64,000 nucleotides of DNA, from contig JABACO010000006.1 of the NCBI GenBank assembly GCA_013339895.1, positions 12,645,656-12,709,655 on the forward strand. Reading direction: 5' to 3'. This document shows, one piece after another, positions 1 through 11,489 of the stretch. A program made the position numbers and the translations under genes. Numbering within the stretch: position 1 is the first letter of the stretch; each line of letters begins with the position of its first letter. Below the pieces are notes generated by a model. The model ran no database searches. It was not told the origin of the DNA and saw only the letters and a list, made by a program, of their open reading frames with translations. Origin of the DNA: Ephydatia muelleri (taxonomy: Eukaryota > Porifera > Demospongiae > Spongillida > Spongillidae).

Positions 1-3000
1 GTCTGAACGAGTAATCCAGGAGGTCAACTGTTCAGATAACAGGACTTCACCAACACTGGGACTCCTCAGCACATCGATCAATGTCCTCCAGGTGTAGGGA
101 AGTGACCTACATCTCCTCCAAACATCAAATATCTCACCAAATGCTCTGTGGTGGTTCGCCAGGCCTTGGTGCTGTGGACATATGGCTTGAAGCTCAGCTG
201 TTGTGAGGTCAAGCTGAAGTCCAATGGCCCAACACTTGCTGGGAATCACAGCTGCTACTTTGTCCATGAGGAGAGGCAATGATGGCTCACTGTCCAATGA
301 CACAGGATCATGTACAGAGATGGAACAGATAGTGATCACATGATCTACCACACACATCACCCACCTGATGCACTGGGATCTTGTCTCCTGACACCACTCT
401 CACCAAACCACATGAGCTGATCTTCTCTCAGGTCTCCCTTCTGATCTCCAACAATGCTACATATCCACTTCTTCTCTGACACAACTACGGCTACATGAGG
501 AGGGTCTGAGGTACAACTAGCTCCTGGACACATGAAGGCATCTCTAAACTGGACACCTTGGTACTTGAGTATTCCACATGCACTCTTGATGCCACTGTGA
601 ACACAACATCTTATCTCTCTACACACTTGACTGGACATCTCATCAACGTGCAATAGGATGTAAGAGAACATGTCAACTAGGGTCACCAGTTCTGTTGTGT
701 GCTGAAGCTGAAATGTGATGCAGTTGCGATACAAACACAAAGGCTTGTCCCTTTTCATGCACACCTTCCAAGGTGATTGGTTGGTTGGAGATAAAAGATG
801 GGCCACAAGACAGCAGAACAGACCACTGGGAATACAGCCCTGGATGGGTTTGACTACCAATGTGGTACCTTGTTGATGGTACTTGGACACTTGGCCAGAG
901 TCCAGATGGGGCAGCAGAGCAGGCATCAAGAATTCACCACCCACGCTAGTCATAGCAATCGCTCTAACACTCACCAATAACTTCAACAGATCTTCTGGAG
1001 TGAACAGACCTTCTGTGTAATGCTTTGGAAACTTGCTCAGGAGCTCCACTGACAACAGTCCATGATCCCTGAATGTGACCAGATTGCTCTCAGCTGCCAC
1101 ACCCTCATCCGGACTGTGCAACAGCTTGTGGTGGTACTCCACTAGTTCAGTCACCTTGGTGAGGACAACCTGGGGATCACAGAACACTGTCTGGGGAAGA
1201 ACCTCTGGGTAATGTAAGAACACGTTGTGTTGCACAAGATGGCAAGGCAGCAGAGAATGCATCTCCCTCGATGTGCAAGCTTTTAGCACACACCTGGCAC
1301 TCTACAAGATACAAGATGCCATCATGGGATGACCTTTGGAGAAGAACCTCCAGCCCAAACCATGCTATTGGCAAGTATATTGCCTGTGGGCAAATGGATG
1401 CTATTTTCTGCCTGAGTACCTTACTAACATGTCTGTCCTCATCCTGAGGGGTTTTCCCGTTCACAGCAAATATCACTTCTTGTAGCCTCTCTCCGTTATA
1501 CAGGATACGAAAACTGTCTGCATTCAGTAATGCCTTGAGCTTTAGATTTTTCTCTTTGATGGATTCTGAGCACTTGCCTGCAGCATCTCGATGTGTTCCC
1601 ACGGTGATGATCAGAGGTCGAGCATCCTGAGAGCGTATTGCTCCAAGACAATGCTGAAGGATCTGTTCGTGAGAGAGAGATGATTGATATGGTCTACTCA
1701 CTGGCTTGCCATCTGCTCCATAGTACTCGATGGCAGGATGATGGGATAGTTCTTGTGACAAATTCAAAACAAATATGGCAACACCAGGATTCTGAATGAA
1801 CAATGGAAGGATATCATGGTATTGAAGTTGACCACCACTGTCAATGAACTGGATCCACTTCACACCAAACAGTTTCTCCTTGCCTACACAGAGAGATTGT
1901 ACAGGTGAAGGAAGTTAGCTGTGAACCATCTCTTTACCTGAGGAGTGGTTGATGTGATGAATCAGCTCCTCCTCTATGGATACAGTCCTGCTCTGATGGC
2001 TGGTATCCATGGTAACATGGACAGCAGCCGGTGTGGGGTCAGGGTGAAAGGCACCAGCTCCATCACTAGACACAAGTATGGCCATCTTTGGGAAACTGCC
2101 AACCACCTTGTCCAAGGATGTTGCCATGGATACACCACCATCTCTGATGGTAGCACCCACAACCTTCAACAGTGCCTGGTCATCGTCAACCACAAACCAG
2201 TCATCCTCTTGTCCACCCACACCAGCCAGCGAGAAGGAGATGGCTCGAACAGGGTTGTCAGCCAGTCCTGTACTGACACGTTGCTGTGGAGGGTCCTTCT
2301 TGAGAAGGAGGTGTTTGAGGTGAGTCTTGCCAACACCGGCTGCTCCAAGGATGAGACACTTGGTCACTGATGTTTCCACATATCCCTTGGTCATGGCCTC
2401 CTCATAGAGCCCCCTTCAAATGAATAATAAAATTAAATGCTGACTTTTCCTTTGATAATGCATCAGGAGACATGTCACCACCACACAACAAATGAAACTC
2501 TTAACCCCTTACAGTACATATACGACAAAACTGCTCATTAGTTCACCTGTGAGGTACCTAAGTCATGTGTACAGTGCAACCAACCCACTTCACCAGGTCC
2601 CCTCACTCAATCCCACATACTCCCAATACCTTTCATCTGCTTCTTTTTGGCTCTTGTCGGCTACTTGTACAATTGGTGTGATAGGGAAGAGCTTAGCAAG
2701 ACCTGAAAATAGTTTGATTAATTCAATTCCAGTACAATAATATTTACCTTGTACAGTAATCTTTAAGACCTGTTGAGTGTACCCATCCACCATCAACAGC
2801 CCTCCTCCTGACAGCAGCAGTGTGTCCACCATGGAACATGCAAATGGCAAGTCTCCTACATGCCTCCACTTCTTCTCATCAAGGTGGAGGCCATAGATGG
2901 AAGAGGTTTTTGATCCATCCTGATCTTCACCTCCAATTGCAAGGAGCACACCATCGACCACACACACAGACGACCGCTTGGTTGGTACATCTGGTACCTC

Positions 3001-3233
3001 TCTCCATACAGATTGCTGTGTGTTATGGGTGTGTGCAGTAGTCTAGTGAACGTGTGCATGTGTGGTGGAAAAAGGTGGAGATGTGTCATGTGTGGTCATG
3101 TGAGTGTGAACATACATTTGGAGCATATGTACCAGTACACGTGATGTAGCTACATGTGTGTGTGCATATGTGTGGTAAGTACAAATACACATGGTGTTAA
3201 GATCAGTGAATACACTGGTGTATGTGCTCATGA

Positions 3234-3312
<79 letters not shown>

Positions 3313-4125
3313 CTTCAACGCCAGCGCGTCCGTGGTGTGTGGGGCGATGGAGACGCTTCACGTGAGCGTGTCTCTCCATCGCCGAGACACGCGCATCCGC
3401 GTCTCGTGTGTGGTGTGGACAGACGTGCGTGTTTGTAGGCTGTCTACGTTGAGCGTGGACTCGTATATGTGTGTCGTGTGTGCGCGTGAGTGTTTAGTAG
3501 CGTGGTGTGTGTCCGCGCGTCAGCTACACACACGCTAAACAAAGGGACAGAGATGCTACACAATGCTCAGTGGCTCACCAGGTCACGGATGTCGGCACAC
3601 CACACTGCTCTGTCCATGCCCAAACCTCCCATCACGAAGACCACGTCCCCATGGACCACTGCTGACATGGCGTAACATGGCTTAGGAAGTGATGGTCCTC
3701 TGTGCCAGGTCTGTGTCCCGCCATCAAACACCTGAACATCATTCAAGCACCTCAATCCATCACCCTACCCCTCCCATCACCACCATACCACCTCCACTGA
3801 CACTTACTACACAGGACTCCATACACCCTACCAAAATGTCTGGCATGTTGGACCATCTCCCTCCTCTCAACTCCTTCACCTCCTTACTACCCACACCAAG
3901 ACCCTTCCTACCTCCAACCCACACTAGCCTTCCACCACACACAGCTAGTGTGCCCCCCCCCTCACCACCATCAGCCACTCTACTCCACCTGTCCTCCTCA
4001 TACATGTACACTCCTCCATATCCATATCTTCCTCCCCACACAACCCTACCCTCCACCTCCACTAGACCACCACCATACCCTCCTCCTGGCACAGGTGCTT
4101 TCTCACATGTTTTGAAACTCAACAT
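1..4125 (-). pseudogene. Kelch-Roc-COR-Death gene, copy 1, degenerate and cut by the window edge
   Basis: Exons can be placed by alignment to the intact copy at 17,883-22,346: 3579-4125 (Kelch), 2748-3042 (Kelch), 2630-2702, 1938-2413 (P-loop GAAGVGKTH), 365-1883 (G3 DSGGQ, G4 THRD, COR-like region) and 1-308 (death domain, running off the window). Three lesions are visible. The Kelch exon goes out of frame at about 3751-3775, where copy 1 is 7 nt longer. The COR-like exon lacks 2 nt at about 1242-1250 (ATGGCAAGG against ATGGTGTAAGG). The acceptor of the last exon is changed at about 308-312, so that no AG precedes it. The death-domain frame itself is still open from about 308 to 1. An acceptor variant at 2414 (GAAG instead of TCAG) would still splice in frame. 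I infer a pseudogene; sequencing error could explain single indels but not all three changes easily. Confidence 0.8.
3235..3311. repeat. (CA)n microsatellite in intron 1 of copy 1
   Basis: An uninterrupted run of about 38 CA dinucleotides lies in the intron between the two Kelch exons. The same intron in copy 2 carries a run at 21,480-21,548, so the microsatellite predates the duplication and has changed length since. Confidence 0.95.
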
Positions 4126-4139
4126 TTTTATGTTCTGAA

Positions 4140-5560
4140 GAAAAGAAATGATTAATAGTTAATGGAAAGACAGCACGTTCAGGGAGCTAGCTAGCTCGTA
4201 CGCAGGTCCACACCACACAACCACACACACTTCACGCGTCTCGTTACTACACCAATAGGCTCATCTGGACACGGCCAACTGGACATGGCGACCAGTACGG
4301 ATAGTTGGGGTAGTCTTTGTAGCTACGTACGGTTACAAGAGGTCTGCCTATCATTCCAGCGTCTTGGAGACACTGTCGGCTAGCTCCTTCCAATGCTCAC
4401 AGCTACCTTATCCACTCAATATACGCACCTCAAGCTTCTCTGCCACACCAAATATAGGTCCCACCTAACCTAACCAAGCTGATAAGCACTTTCAGCTATA
4501 AAAAAGGTACAGGCACCTCTTCTTGACAACTAGAAGGTTGAGCAAATCTGTGTCTAATGGCTACTTTAGCTTTCCTAAAGGTCTACGAATACAGCACAGC
4601 TGCCATTTCGACTGTCTACACTCTATAGGCCTATTTGTTTCTTTCTTAGCCTTTTTCACCACTTAGCTGAATGCTGCCAGCAATTCCTGTCTAGTTAATG
4701 TAGTCTGGCAAGCCAGACGTACTTCGATCTTTGTGTAACGTGTAGAGGATCAACCGCATATCACTCTAGCGTCTTTGGGAGGTTGTTACACTGTTGGATA
4801 ACTCCTAACGCTCACAGCTACCTTATCCACTCACTATACGCACCCAATGCTTCTCTGCCACATACGAATACCAAGCTGGATTGTCAAGATAAGCACTTTC
4901 GGCTATAAAGGAGGTACAGACACCTCTTCTGACCCACTACACACCTCCAATAGCTGGCAGAAACCATCATGCAACTGGGCTTAAAAGCTCACTCGCTTCT
5001 CGTAGTGCGCCCTTTACAACATGAAGGTTGAGCAAATCTGCGTCCAATGGCAACTTTGCTATCCCTAAAGGCTACTACGATGTACAGATACAGTACAATT
5101 GCCATTTCTAAAGTCTATATTTGCTTCTTTCGTACACTAGGGGATGAATCCCGTAGGCCTATCATTCTAGCGTCTTGCATGTGGAGGTCAATACAATGTC
5201 GGCTAGCTCCTTCCAATGCTCACAGCTACCTTACCCAATACGTCCTACTTGTTTCTTTCTCACACTATTTACAGTACTGTATAGCTAAATGCTGCCAGCT
5301 AGTCAAGAGGACACACACACACACTACAGATACACTCACCTCGTCTTTTCCTTTCAAAACTCTACAAAAATAGTCTACTAGCCTACACACAACCTACTTC
5401 TATAGGTTCTCCCAACAACTGCTAACAACTGCTAAGAATGACAATGATGACAGCGCTCTTTCGTTTTATGGGCATGAATTGCACAGACTGCGCATGCGTT
5501 TTAGATCAGATGCAGCGAATGAACCATATATGGTCATTGTTTTTAGGATTTTTCAATACA
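4140..5560. repeat. Upstream non-coding block with three degenerate units of about 400 bp
   Basis: No coding exon is recognisable. A shared block (AGCGTCTTGG, then GCTCACAGCTACCTTA, then a TACGCACC tail) recurs near 4351, 4761 and 5161, a period of about 400 bp. The same arrangement is present upstream of copy 2 (about 22,360-23,600). It lies 5' of the Kelch gene and may include its promoter or a first non-coding exon, but nothing in the sequence proves that. Confidence 0.6.
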
Positions 5561-5589
5561 TAATATCCTGTTGATATACCTGGTGCATG

Positions 5590-5745
5590 TAGTATTACAT
5601 TTTATGCCTGTAGCGATATGGCCTATCGCATACATAGACAGCTACAGTGAGGTTTGGGGTGGATGGCGTAGGAGTGTAGAGGGAGGTGGAAGGGAGGATC
5701 AAGCACCCGCGGGCCAGTCGCCCCGGGCGGCACATCTGGAGCGAG
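5590..5745. repeat. Dispersed module, first of two in copy 1
   Basis: A block starting TTATGCCTGTAGCGATATGG and ending near GGGCCAGTCGCCCCGGG occurs here and again at about 7340-7480. In copy 2 it occurs at about 23,762-23,885 and 24,702-24,838. It has no coding frame of note. The pairwise repetition suggests a local duplication of about 1.7 kb (1 kb in copy 2, which lacks the transposons inserted between the modules). Confidence 0.7.
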
Positions 5746-5912
5746 GCGACTGAAAGGGAGGTGATCAGCAGCTCGTTTGCTTGGCCGGATGTCGTTTAAA
5801 TGAATTTTTCACTTCAATAATTATTCCTGGTTAGGCTGCAATGCAGTGGTCTAAATTGATTAGAATCTTGAAAAACGTGATTTTGAATGTATTAATAACG
5901 TTTAACTAGGCC

Positions 5913-6175
5913 CAGGGGCGGATACAGGAATTCTGGAAGGGGGGGGGGGTGGGGGTCCGACATGAATATTTAATAGGGTGCGGGTGCGGGAGGGGGATGT
6001 GCCCCCTCCCGCGCGGAAGCTTTTGACGGATCATGAAAATCTTTCTAAGTTATAGGCATGCACAATATCCTCATCTTGCGTCTTACCCATATCTGCATGT
6101 GTCAAAAAAGATAAATAACTGAAGTATAAAAGAAACTCCAGGCCCGTAGCGAGGTAAGTCTGAAAGGGAGGGAGA

Positions 6176-6211
<36 letters not shown>

Positions 6212-6558
6212 GGATCAATTTCTAATAGGACTGCGGGGGGGAGGAGTAGTCTAAGTGGTGTGTGCATGTGGGCCCTCATGCATTCACGCAGCTGAATCAC
6301 GTAATGAGATAACGCGATCGGGTGGGTGAAGTCATGACAGGCGCGCGATTCCTGTACGCATATTTCGAGATACTTTCCAAGCCCGAGTGAACAGGCTTGC
6401 CATAACGCTCTCTAGATCAATGAATATCACATGGGATGTTGTTAATTGGTTTCGCAAATGAATTAAAGTATTAATCCTTAATTTTATTCATCATCAGGTC
6501 TGAGGGGGGGGGTCCGGACACCACCGACCCCCCCCCCCCCCCCCTGTATCCGCCACTG
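5913..6558. mobile_element. Non-autonomous hAT-like DNA transposon, present in copy 1 only
   Basis: The left end reads CAGGGGCGGATACAGG and the right end is the inverse of CAGTGGCGGATACAGG, so the element is 646 bp with near-perfect terminal inverted repeats followed by poly-G/poly-C. Ends beginning CAG.GGCGGAT are typical of hAT-type non-autonomous elements. Copy 2 has the uninterrupted site (TTTAACTAGCTACTGAAAA near 24,087), which shows insertion after the duplication or on one haplotype. Flanking CTAGG and CTAGC may be a decayed target-site duplication. The element holds a 33-nt G run (6177-6209) and no transposase. Confidence 0.75.
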
Positions 6559-6936
6559 CTAGCTACTGAAAATCAGTTCAACTAGAGCCAACATGTATTT
6601 GGTTGGTTGTGTATTTAATGAAAACTATTATTCTGTCCTATGTGCAGATTTGATTTGATTTAATTATTTAAATACGAATTCTATCTTACATTATTTACTA
6701 TGGTGGGGAGGGGGGGGGGGCCTTTAGAGCCACGCCCATGACAGGCACGCTCCCGGGGAGCGGCTTGTACACGGCCGGGTCGTTACGAGTAGTCGAAATG
6801 TTTTCGGGATAATGCATTATCTCTGGTTTGAGGTGACACTTCCTATTTAACGAGCGAGGTCGAGAATGAGCAGCTACCATACTAAATCCGGCGCCCAGAA
6901 AAGAAAAGAAACGCAATGCGTGTTGAAGCAGTCAAA

Positions 6937-7090
6937 CACAGCACGTAGAATCAATTCTTGATTTTCAATTGATTTGTCACTTACATTCTGGTACAAAATG
7001 TTTACATACCTGGTACAAACCGTTAACAATATGTACCAGAATGTAAGTGGCAAATCAATTGAAAATCAAGAATTGCGTTTTTTTGCTGTG
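6937..7090. mobile_element. Foldback MITE of 154 bp, copy 1 only
   Basis: The ends are CACAGCA and TGCTGTG. Most of the element is one long inverted repeat around ATTCTTGATTTTCAATTGAT and its complement, separated by a loop of about 35 nt. Copy 2 reads straight through (GCAGTCAAAGGACAGAAGAC near 24,440), so the empty site is known, with AAA on both sides as a possible 3-bp target duplication. No coding capacity. The 3-bp duplication would fit a PIF/Harbinger-type origin, but the ends are not diagnostic. Confidence 0.8.
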
Positions 7091-7489
7091 AAATGACAGA
7101 AGACGCTTCAATAACATGGCCTTGATCTAGCAGAAGGAACCGACCGTGAGAGGAATCAATGCAGCAGTGTGCAGAGTGCGAAAGCAATGACAGCTCACTC
7201 CATCAGATTCCGAAATTTATATGCCCCATCGCATATATAGAGCGAATGGACCATTTATGGTCTCAATACAATGTGGGGTGATGATAAATATCCTGTCGAT
7301 ATACCAGACCCTCCTCCTGCATGTGGTATTAAAAGAGATTTTTATGCCTGTAGCGATATGGTCCATCGCATACATAGATAGCTACAGTGAGGTTTGGGTG
7401 GATGGCGTAGGAGTGTAGAGGGAGGTGGAAGGGGCAGGAAAGAAGGGATCAAGCACCCGCGGGCCAGTCGCCCCGGGCCCGGGCGTATG

Positions 7490-8850
7490 AATATTGCTTT
7501 GCTAAGCTATATCTTAGTCACGTGATGGGAAATCATCTTGGTACCAAAAGATTTACTGTTCGGAGCTTTATCTCTTCGTCACACCGTCTGCGGCTGGTTG
7601 TTTGAAGCAGTTCACTAATATGAATATTATACCACATTTTGTGGCGGTATTGCAATTTTTTTTTTAAGACCATAATCATTGTAAGCATCTAGTGTTCCAA
7701 ACAATTGCGACACCGGATTGTTAAGGTGTAGCGAAAAAAGAAAAGAATAAACACCCGCTTGAGACCCGCAATCGAGTAAAGTATTGTGTACAGGTCTGCA
7801 TACGCCTCGTCTGAAAGCAGGAAAATCCTTGATCGATATACTATTTGGACCGTTGTGTTTGGTCGTTCAACGAATTTAATTATCCCTAGTTAGGCTGCAA
7901 TGCAGCGGTCTAAAAAATATAGATTACAAATTTATTAGAATCTTGAAAAACGAGGGACTTCCTCTTAATTAGGTTTTCAATGAAGTTATTAATTGCCTTT
8001 AACTAACGACTGAAAATCTGTTGTACTGGCCGCATTATGTAAATAAAATCTTTTTGGTTATGTAAATACGTATGTGTAGCTTTGACTTTACTTGATGAAT
8101 AAATTAATATTGAATTTATTGTAATTTTATCTGCATTGTTTAACTATGCATTACTCGAATCGTTTACAAAACAAACACTCAGTTCAGTTTTAGCAAAAGA
8201 GGGAAGATCAATATCCGACAGAGTGACGTTTATTCAGTCAGTGGAATTTAGTGTCAAACTATTGGTTGAATTTAGTGATAAAAAGGAGTGCCCGATGACA
8301 CAATATGTAGTGACGCTAATTTCAAATATAGACATGGGCTAATTATGTGGAAAGGGAAATTCGAGTTTTGTCTTTACAAGACCTAAGTTGGAAGGGAAAG
8401 GATGATGCAAAGGTGACGTAATGCACTATTGAGCAAAACGGTATACAGTGCATGACTGCATGCATACAAGTACCTAGGTTCTCCACAACCTATATGAAAT
8501 CCCATATACTGTCTAAGCATCCCACAAAGCACAACCCTGGCAGCACAACCAAATCATTTGACATGGAGTCTTTACAAATGCTCAAAAGACTGCCCCAAAT
8601 CATAAAACACATTAAAATACCTTGCCCATATTATTCATTTGACTGATTCATTCCCTAGCTATGATGTGTGCGCATGCGTGTGTGATTATGGACTTTGGGG
8701 GCTGAAATTCGAATCGATGTTAATGAATTTAGCTACTTAATTATTTATTATCGATATAGCCTTGCAGGTTTCAATATTTATTGGATATTCGATACCATGG
8801 CCTAGTTCCGTGTCATAAAACGGTTCGCTTTGTCGTCAAAATTCTCCTTT
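7490..8850. other. Non-coding tail shared with copy 2
   Basis: AT-rich sequence with no supported gene. It aligns with about 24,840-26,500, with indels that include a stretch of about 75 bp present only in copy 2 near 25,530-25,610. The short open frames at 8136-8342 and 8452-8646 have no recognisable domain and their counterparts in copy 2 are disrupted. Confidence 0.6.
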
Positions 8851-8853
8851 GTC

Positions 8854-9290
8854 TTATTTATTAATATTACTTTGGCTAGCTAATGAAATTGAAAAAACAA
8901 CTTCGAAAGATCGATCTAAGCAACGAGTAGAAAAAAAATCATATTCGGCTAATATATCCAACCACCGAGCCACTTGTGGATCCTTGAAACTCTTCAACCA
9001 CTGCAAGAAATTGTGATCTGTACGTATAATGAAACAACGACCCCATATATAGGCACCAAAGTAGCGGACCTGCCAACATCTCCCGCCTTGTTGCACAGTA
9101 TTGGCGTTCAGCTTTTGTCAGCACCCCACTGGCGTATGCAATGACAAGTCTGTCTCCATCTTGCGACAGCACCGCTCCCAGACCTAGCACTGATCCGTAT
9201 CGGCGATACGATACCGAAAATCCCGAAAAGAAGAAGACTACAATTAACATTTGACTAGAGCATTGCGGTACAGCATAAAAGGTGTAATTG
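8854..9290 (-). mobile_element. Ty3/Gypsy-type RNase H fragment, first of three
   Basis: Two overlapping frames together read as a retrotransposon RNase H: AVLSQDGDRLVIAYAS, then LTKAERQYCATRREML, then GRCFIIRTDHNFLQWLKSF and QVARWLDILAEYDF. The catalytic-type aspartate in RTDH is present. The reading frame is broken several times, so this is a dead fragment. The same fragment recurs at 11,490-11,854 and 26,490-26,880. Confidence 0.8.
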
Positions 9291-9427
9291 AATTGTTGAT
9301 CGAATTGAAATTGTTGATAGCTACGTGCGAGGGTACTATAGAAAAGAGTCTATTGCTAGGGTTACCGGACAATAAAACATATGTCGTATTGCCGTGTGAA
9401 CGCACCCATATATGGGCATGGCGTACA

Positions 9428-9481
9428 GTTTAGGACCTAAACTATGGTTTAGGACCTAAACAAAGTGTTTAGGACCTAAAC
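9428..9481. repeat. Three copies of a 15-bp near-palindrome
   Basis: GTTTAGGACCTAAAC occurs at 9428-9442, 9447-9461 and 9467-9481. Each is a perfect palindrome apart from its central base, and the spacing is 19-20 bp. It has no counterpart in copy 2. This could be part of a mobile-element end or an iterated protein-binding site. Confidence 0.85.
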
Positions 9482-9559
9482 ACTCGTCGTGTTCGGCGTA
9501 CTGATAATTTTGTCAGAATCCGGACTCAGAAATTTCCGGATGTTGTTGAGACAGTGTTT

Positions 9560-9627
9560 CATTGGTGTTTGCATGTAAACGAAATACTTTTATCATTGGT
9601 GTTTGCGTGTAAACGAAATACTTTTAT
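9560..9627. repeat. 34-bp tandem duplication
   Basis: Two adjacent 34-bp units (CATTGGTGTTTGC followed by TGTAAACGAAATACTTTTAT) differ by a single base. No coding role seen. Confidence 0.9.
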
Positions 9628-9654
9628 GCACTTGCCTGCATATACAGAAACTCT

Positions 9655-9890
9655 GCCACTGTTCTCGCAGTTTCGTCAGGTACAGGCTCAGCCTCAGGTC
9701 ACTTAGAAAAGTTATCAACTAAGATGACGATGTCATGCACAATTGCCTGGCTCAGGTTTTGGCAGAGGACCAATCAGGTCTATTCCATGCAACCTTAATC
9801 CACACACATTTATCAAAATTAACTTTAAGCATCTGATCATGATAGAATAATTAAACCTTACTTGATGCCAAACACTGGTACAGCACACCG
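9655..9890 (-). mobile_element. Retroelement integrase fragment
   Basis: On the minus strand one frame reads GIDLIGPLPKPEPGNCA and a shifted frame reads IVILVDNFSK, a stop in place of W, then PEAEPVPDETARTVAE. This matches the start of an rve integrase core, with the D of GIDLIGPLP and the D of LVDNFSK. Just upstream on the same strand, YVVDSGVLYQCLASSKV resembles the zinc-binding linker that precedes integrase. A frameshift and a stop show it is inactive. The inverted-repeat element at 9905-11,064 interrupts it. Confidence 0.7.
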
Positions 9891-9904
9891 CTATCAACCA
9901 CATA

Positions 9905-11064
9905 GCCGGTGTAACAGGATAGCTTGTCCCCCCGGATAGGCTGTCCCCCTACGGACACCCTATCCTAGTATACGTTGTCCGCCTTTAGGATAGCTTGTCC
10001 CCCCTTGCAACTTCGATCTTTTGGTTGACCGTTCGTATGCATGACATTTACACGTGCACTTAGAGCTCGTGCCTCTGGATTTCAGGCACAGTATAGTATA
10101 ATACCTTCAGTTTTTTAGATTCGCCACATGTTCTCAAACGAAGTCGACGTCGGAAGCGTGTGACAAAATTGTTCCATTGGTTCTAAAGAATGAACGATGA
10201 AGATCAGGAAGTACCACTCTACAACGAGATTTTTCAGTATCTGAAACACGGCGAGTATCGGGTGGATGCTAGTAAATCGGAAAAGCTAGAGGGCGATTCG
10301 CAGGAGAGCACACAGTTTCGTGATGAAGAAGGCTTGCTCTATCTCAAAAGCAATACGGCCGACATGACAATTCAGGCCTGTTGAGAGCATTTGACACCAC
10401 ACACTAGAATTTGTGGTTCATTAATGAAGGTATATAGATTTAGTGTCTAAAGTTAAGGGAGTCCAGTACAACAATAGTGGCAGCGTTTTAGACAATGTTA
10501 TTTGACTGATTTTGGTGGGTACCTAACTCTTTGGTCAATAATCCTACTGAGACAGCCAATCAGTCATGTGCGACTTGTTTTGTTTAGGAAGCCATGTACA
10601 ATGCTCTGCAGTATACTGCACTTTATTAAAACAGAATAGCTATAATTCCTACATCGAATAAATATTGGGTTTGTCCGTTAGCATTGAAGTCATGAAGTTG
10701 CTTTGATGTAATGGAAGTAGTTCTGGATATCTGGAGAAATTATAAGCCAGTATTGGGTAGTTATAGCATACCACTTAAATTAATATAAATGTACATGTAC
10801 ATGTGTACACATATACATGTACTGTGAATGTTGGCCAAAGTGATCAACACTCAAAGTTCTTAAGGAGAGCGCAACAGCATGCACTAATATCCTATCGAAT
10901 GGGCTATTTTGTAAGCGTGGCTTGCAAAAACGAAGGGGGACAGCAAATCCTAAAGCGGACCGATAATCCTAGGAATAATTGTCCTAGGGGGGACAACGTA
11001 TCCTAGGCTACGTTGTCCGGCCGGACAAGTTTTAGGGGGGGACAGGGTATCCTGCTACACCGGC
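9905..11064. mobile_element. DNA transposon of about 1.16 kb with complex terminal inverted repeats
   Basis: The left end starts GCCGGTGTAACAGGATA and the right end is the inverse of GCCGGTGTAGCAGGATA. Both ends continue for over 100 bp as repeated GGATA and TTGTCC-CCCC blocks, so each terminus is built of small iterated units. The interior is not palindromic and holds one short frame (10,190-10,384). There is no clear target-site duplication. The superfamily is not recognised. It splits the retroelement integrase fragment, so it inserted later. Confidence 0.75.
10190..10384 (+). CDS. Short ORF inside the TIR element, integrase-linker-like
   Basis: The 64-residue frame starts MNDEDQEVPLYNEIFQYLK and contains LKHGEYRVDASKSEK followed by DEEGLLYLKS. 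The pattern of a helix, a short gap, a K/S-rich turn and an ExGLLYL strand resembles the N-terminal part of integrase-type (KRBA2/Ginger-like) proteins. It is far too short to be a working transposase. It may be captured sequence or chance. Confidence 0.35.
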   Translation: MNDEDQEVPLYNEIFQYLKHGEYRVDASKSEKLEGDSQESTQFRDEEGLLYLKSNTADMTIQAC

Positions 11065-11227
11065 GCACTTTCGTACGTCGCAAAGCTCCCTCTGGTATTC
11101 AGCGGGATATATATCAGAGTCTAGAAGGCTGAAAAGACTCTCGTATTTTTTATCGTCCATAATGCTGGGGGACAATATCTGCTAGCGGGAAAATCTGCAG
11201 CTCCGACACCGGCTAGCAGATACATCT

Positions 11228-11428
11228 TTGATGGGTTTGTTGTTGCGTGGCACTGCCCATGTATTGCACATTGCTCGTACTCGTGTAGCACAAGCAGAAC
11301 GGTCATTTAGTGTTCTAAAAAGATACTTTCGGTCGACAATGTATGTGCTAAATGCGATTGACATCATTGGGAACTTTGGCTGTGGAGTCAGAGTTGGCGA
11401 AACATGCAGGTTAACTTCGACGTCATAA
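11228..11428 (+). pseudogene. Fragment resembling a hAT transposase dimerisation region
   Basis: The frame contains RVAQAERSFSVLKRYFRSTM followed by a hydrophobic stretch, close to the conserved ERSFS.L(K/R)R...RSTM signature at the C-terminal end of hAT-family and 52-kDa-repressor-like proteins. Only about 35 residues match and no upstream catalytic part is seen. It lies between retroelement fragments, which fits a nested transposon graveyard. Confidence 0.5.
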
Positions 11429-11489
11429 TTGTATCTTTCGCAAACAAATAATCGCGCCTTCACCTAATCGACGGACTGATCTAAGCAAC

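Noticed and set aside
1945..2370. Plus-strand frame opposite the Roc exon
   Set aside because: Antisense shadow. The minus strand carries the P-loop and its splice phases fit.
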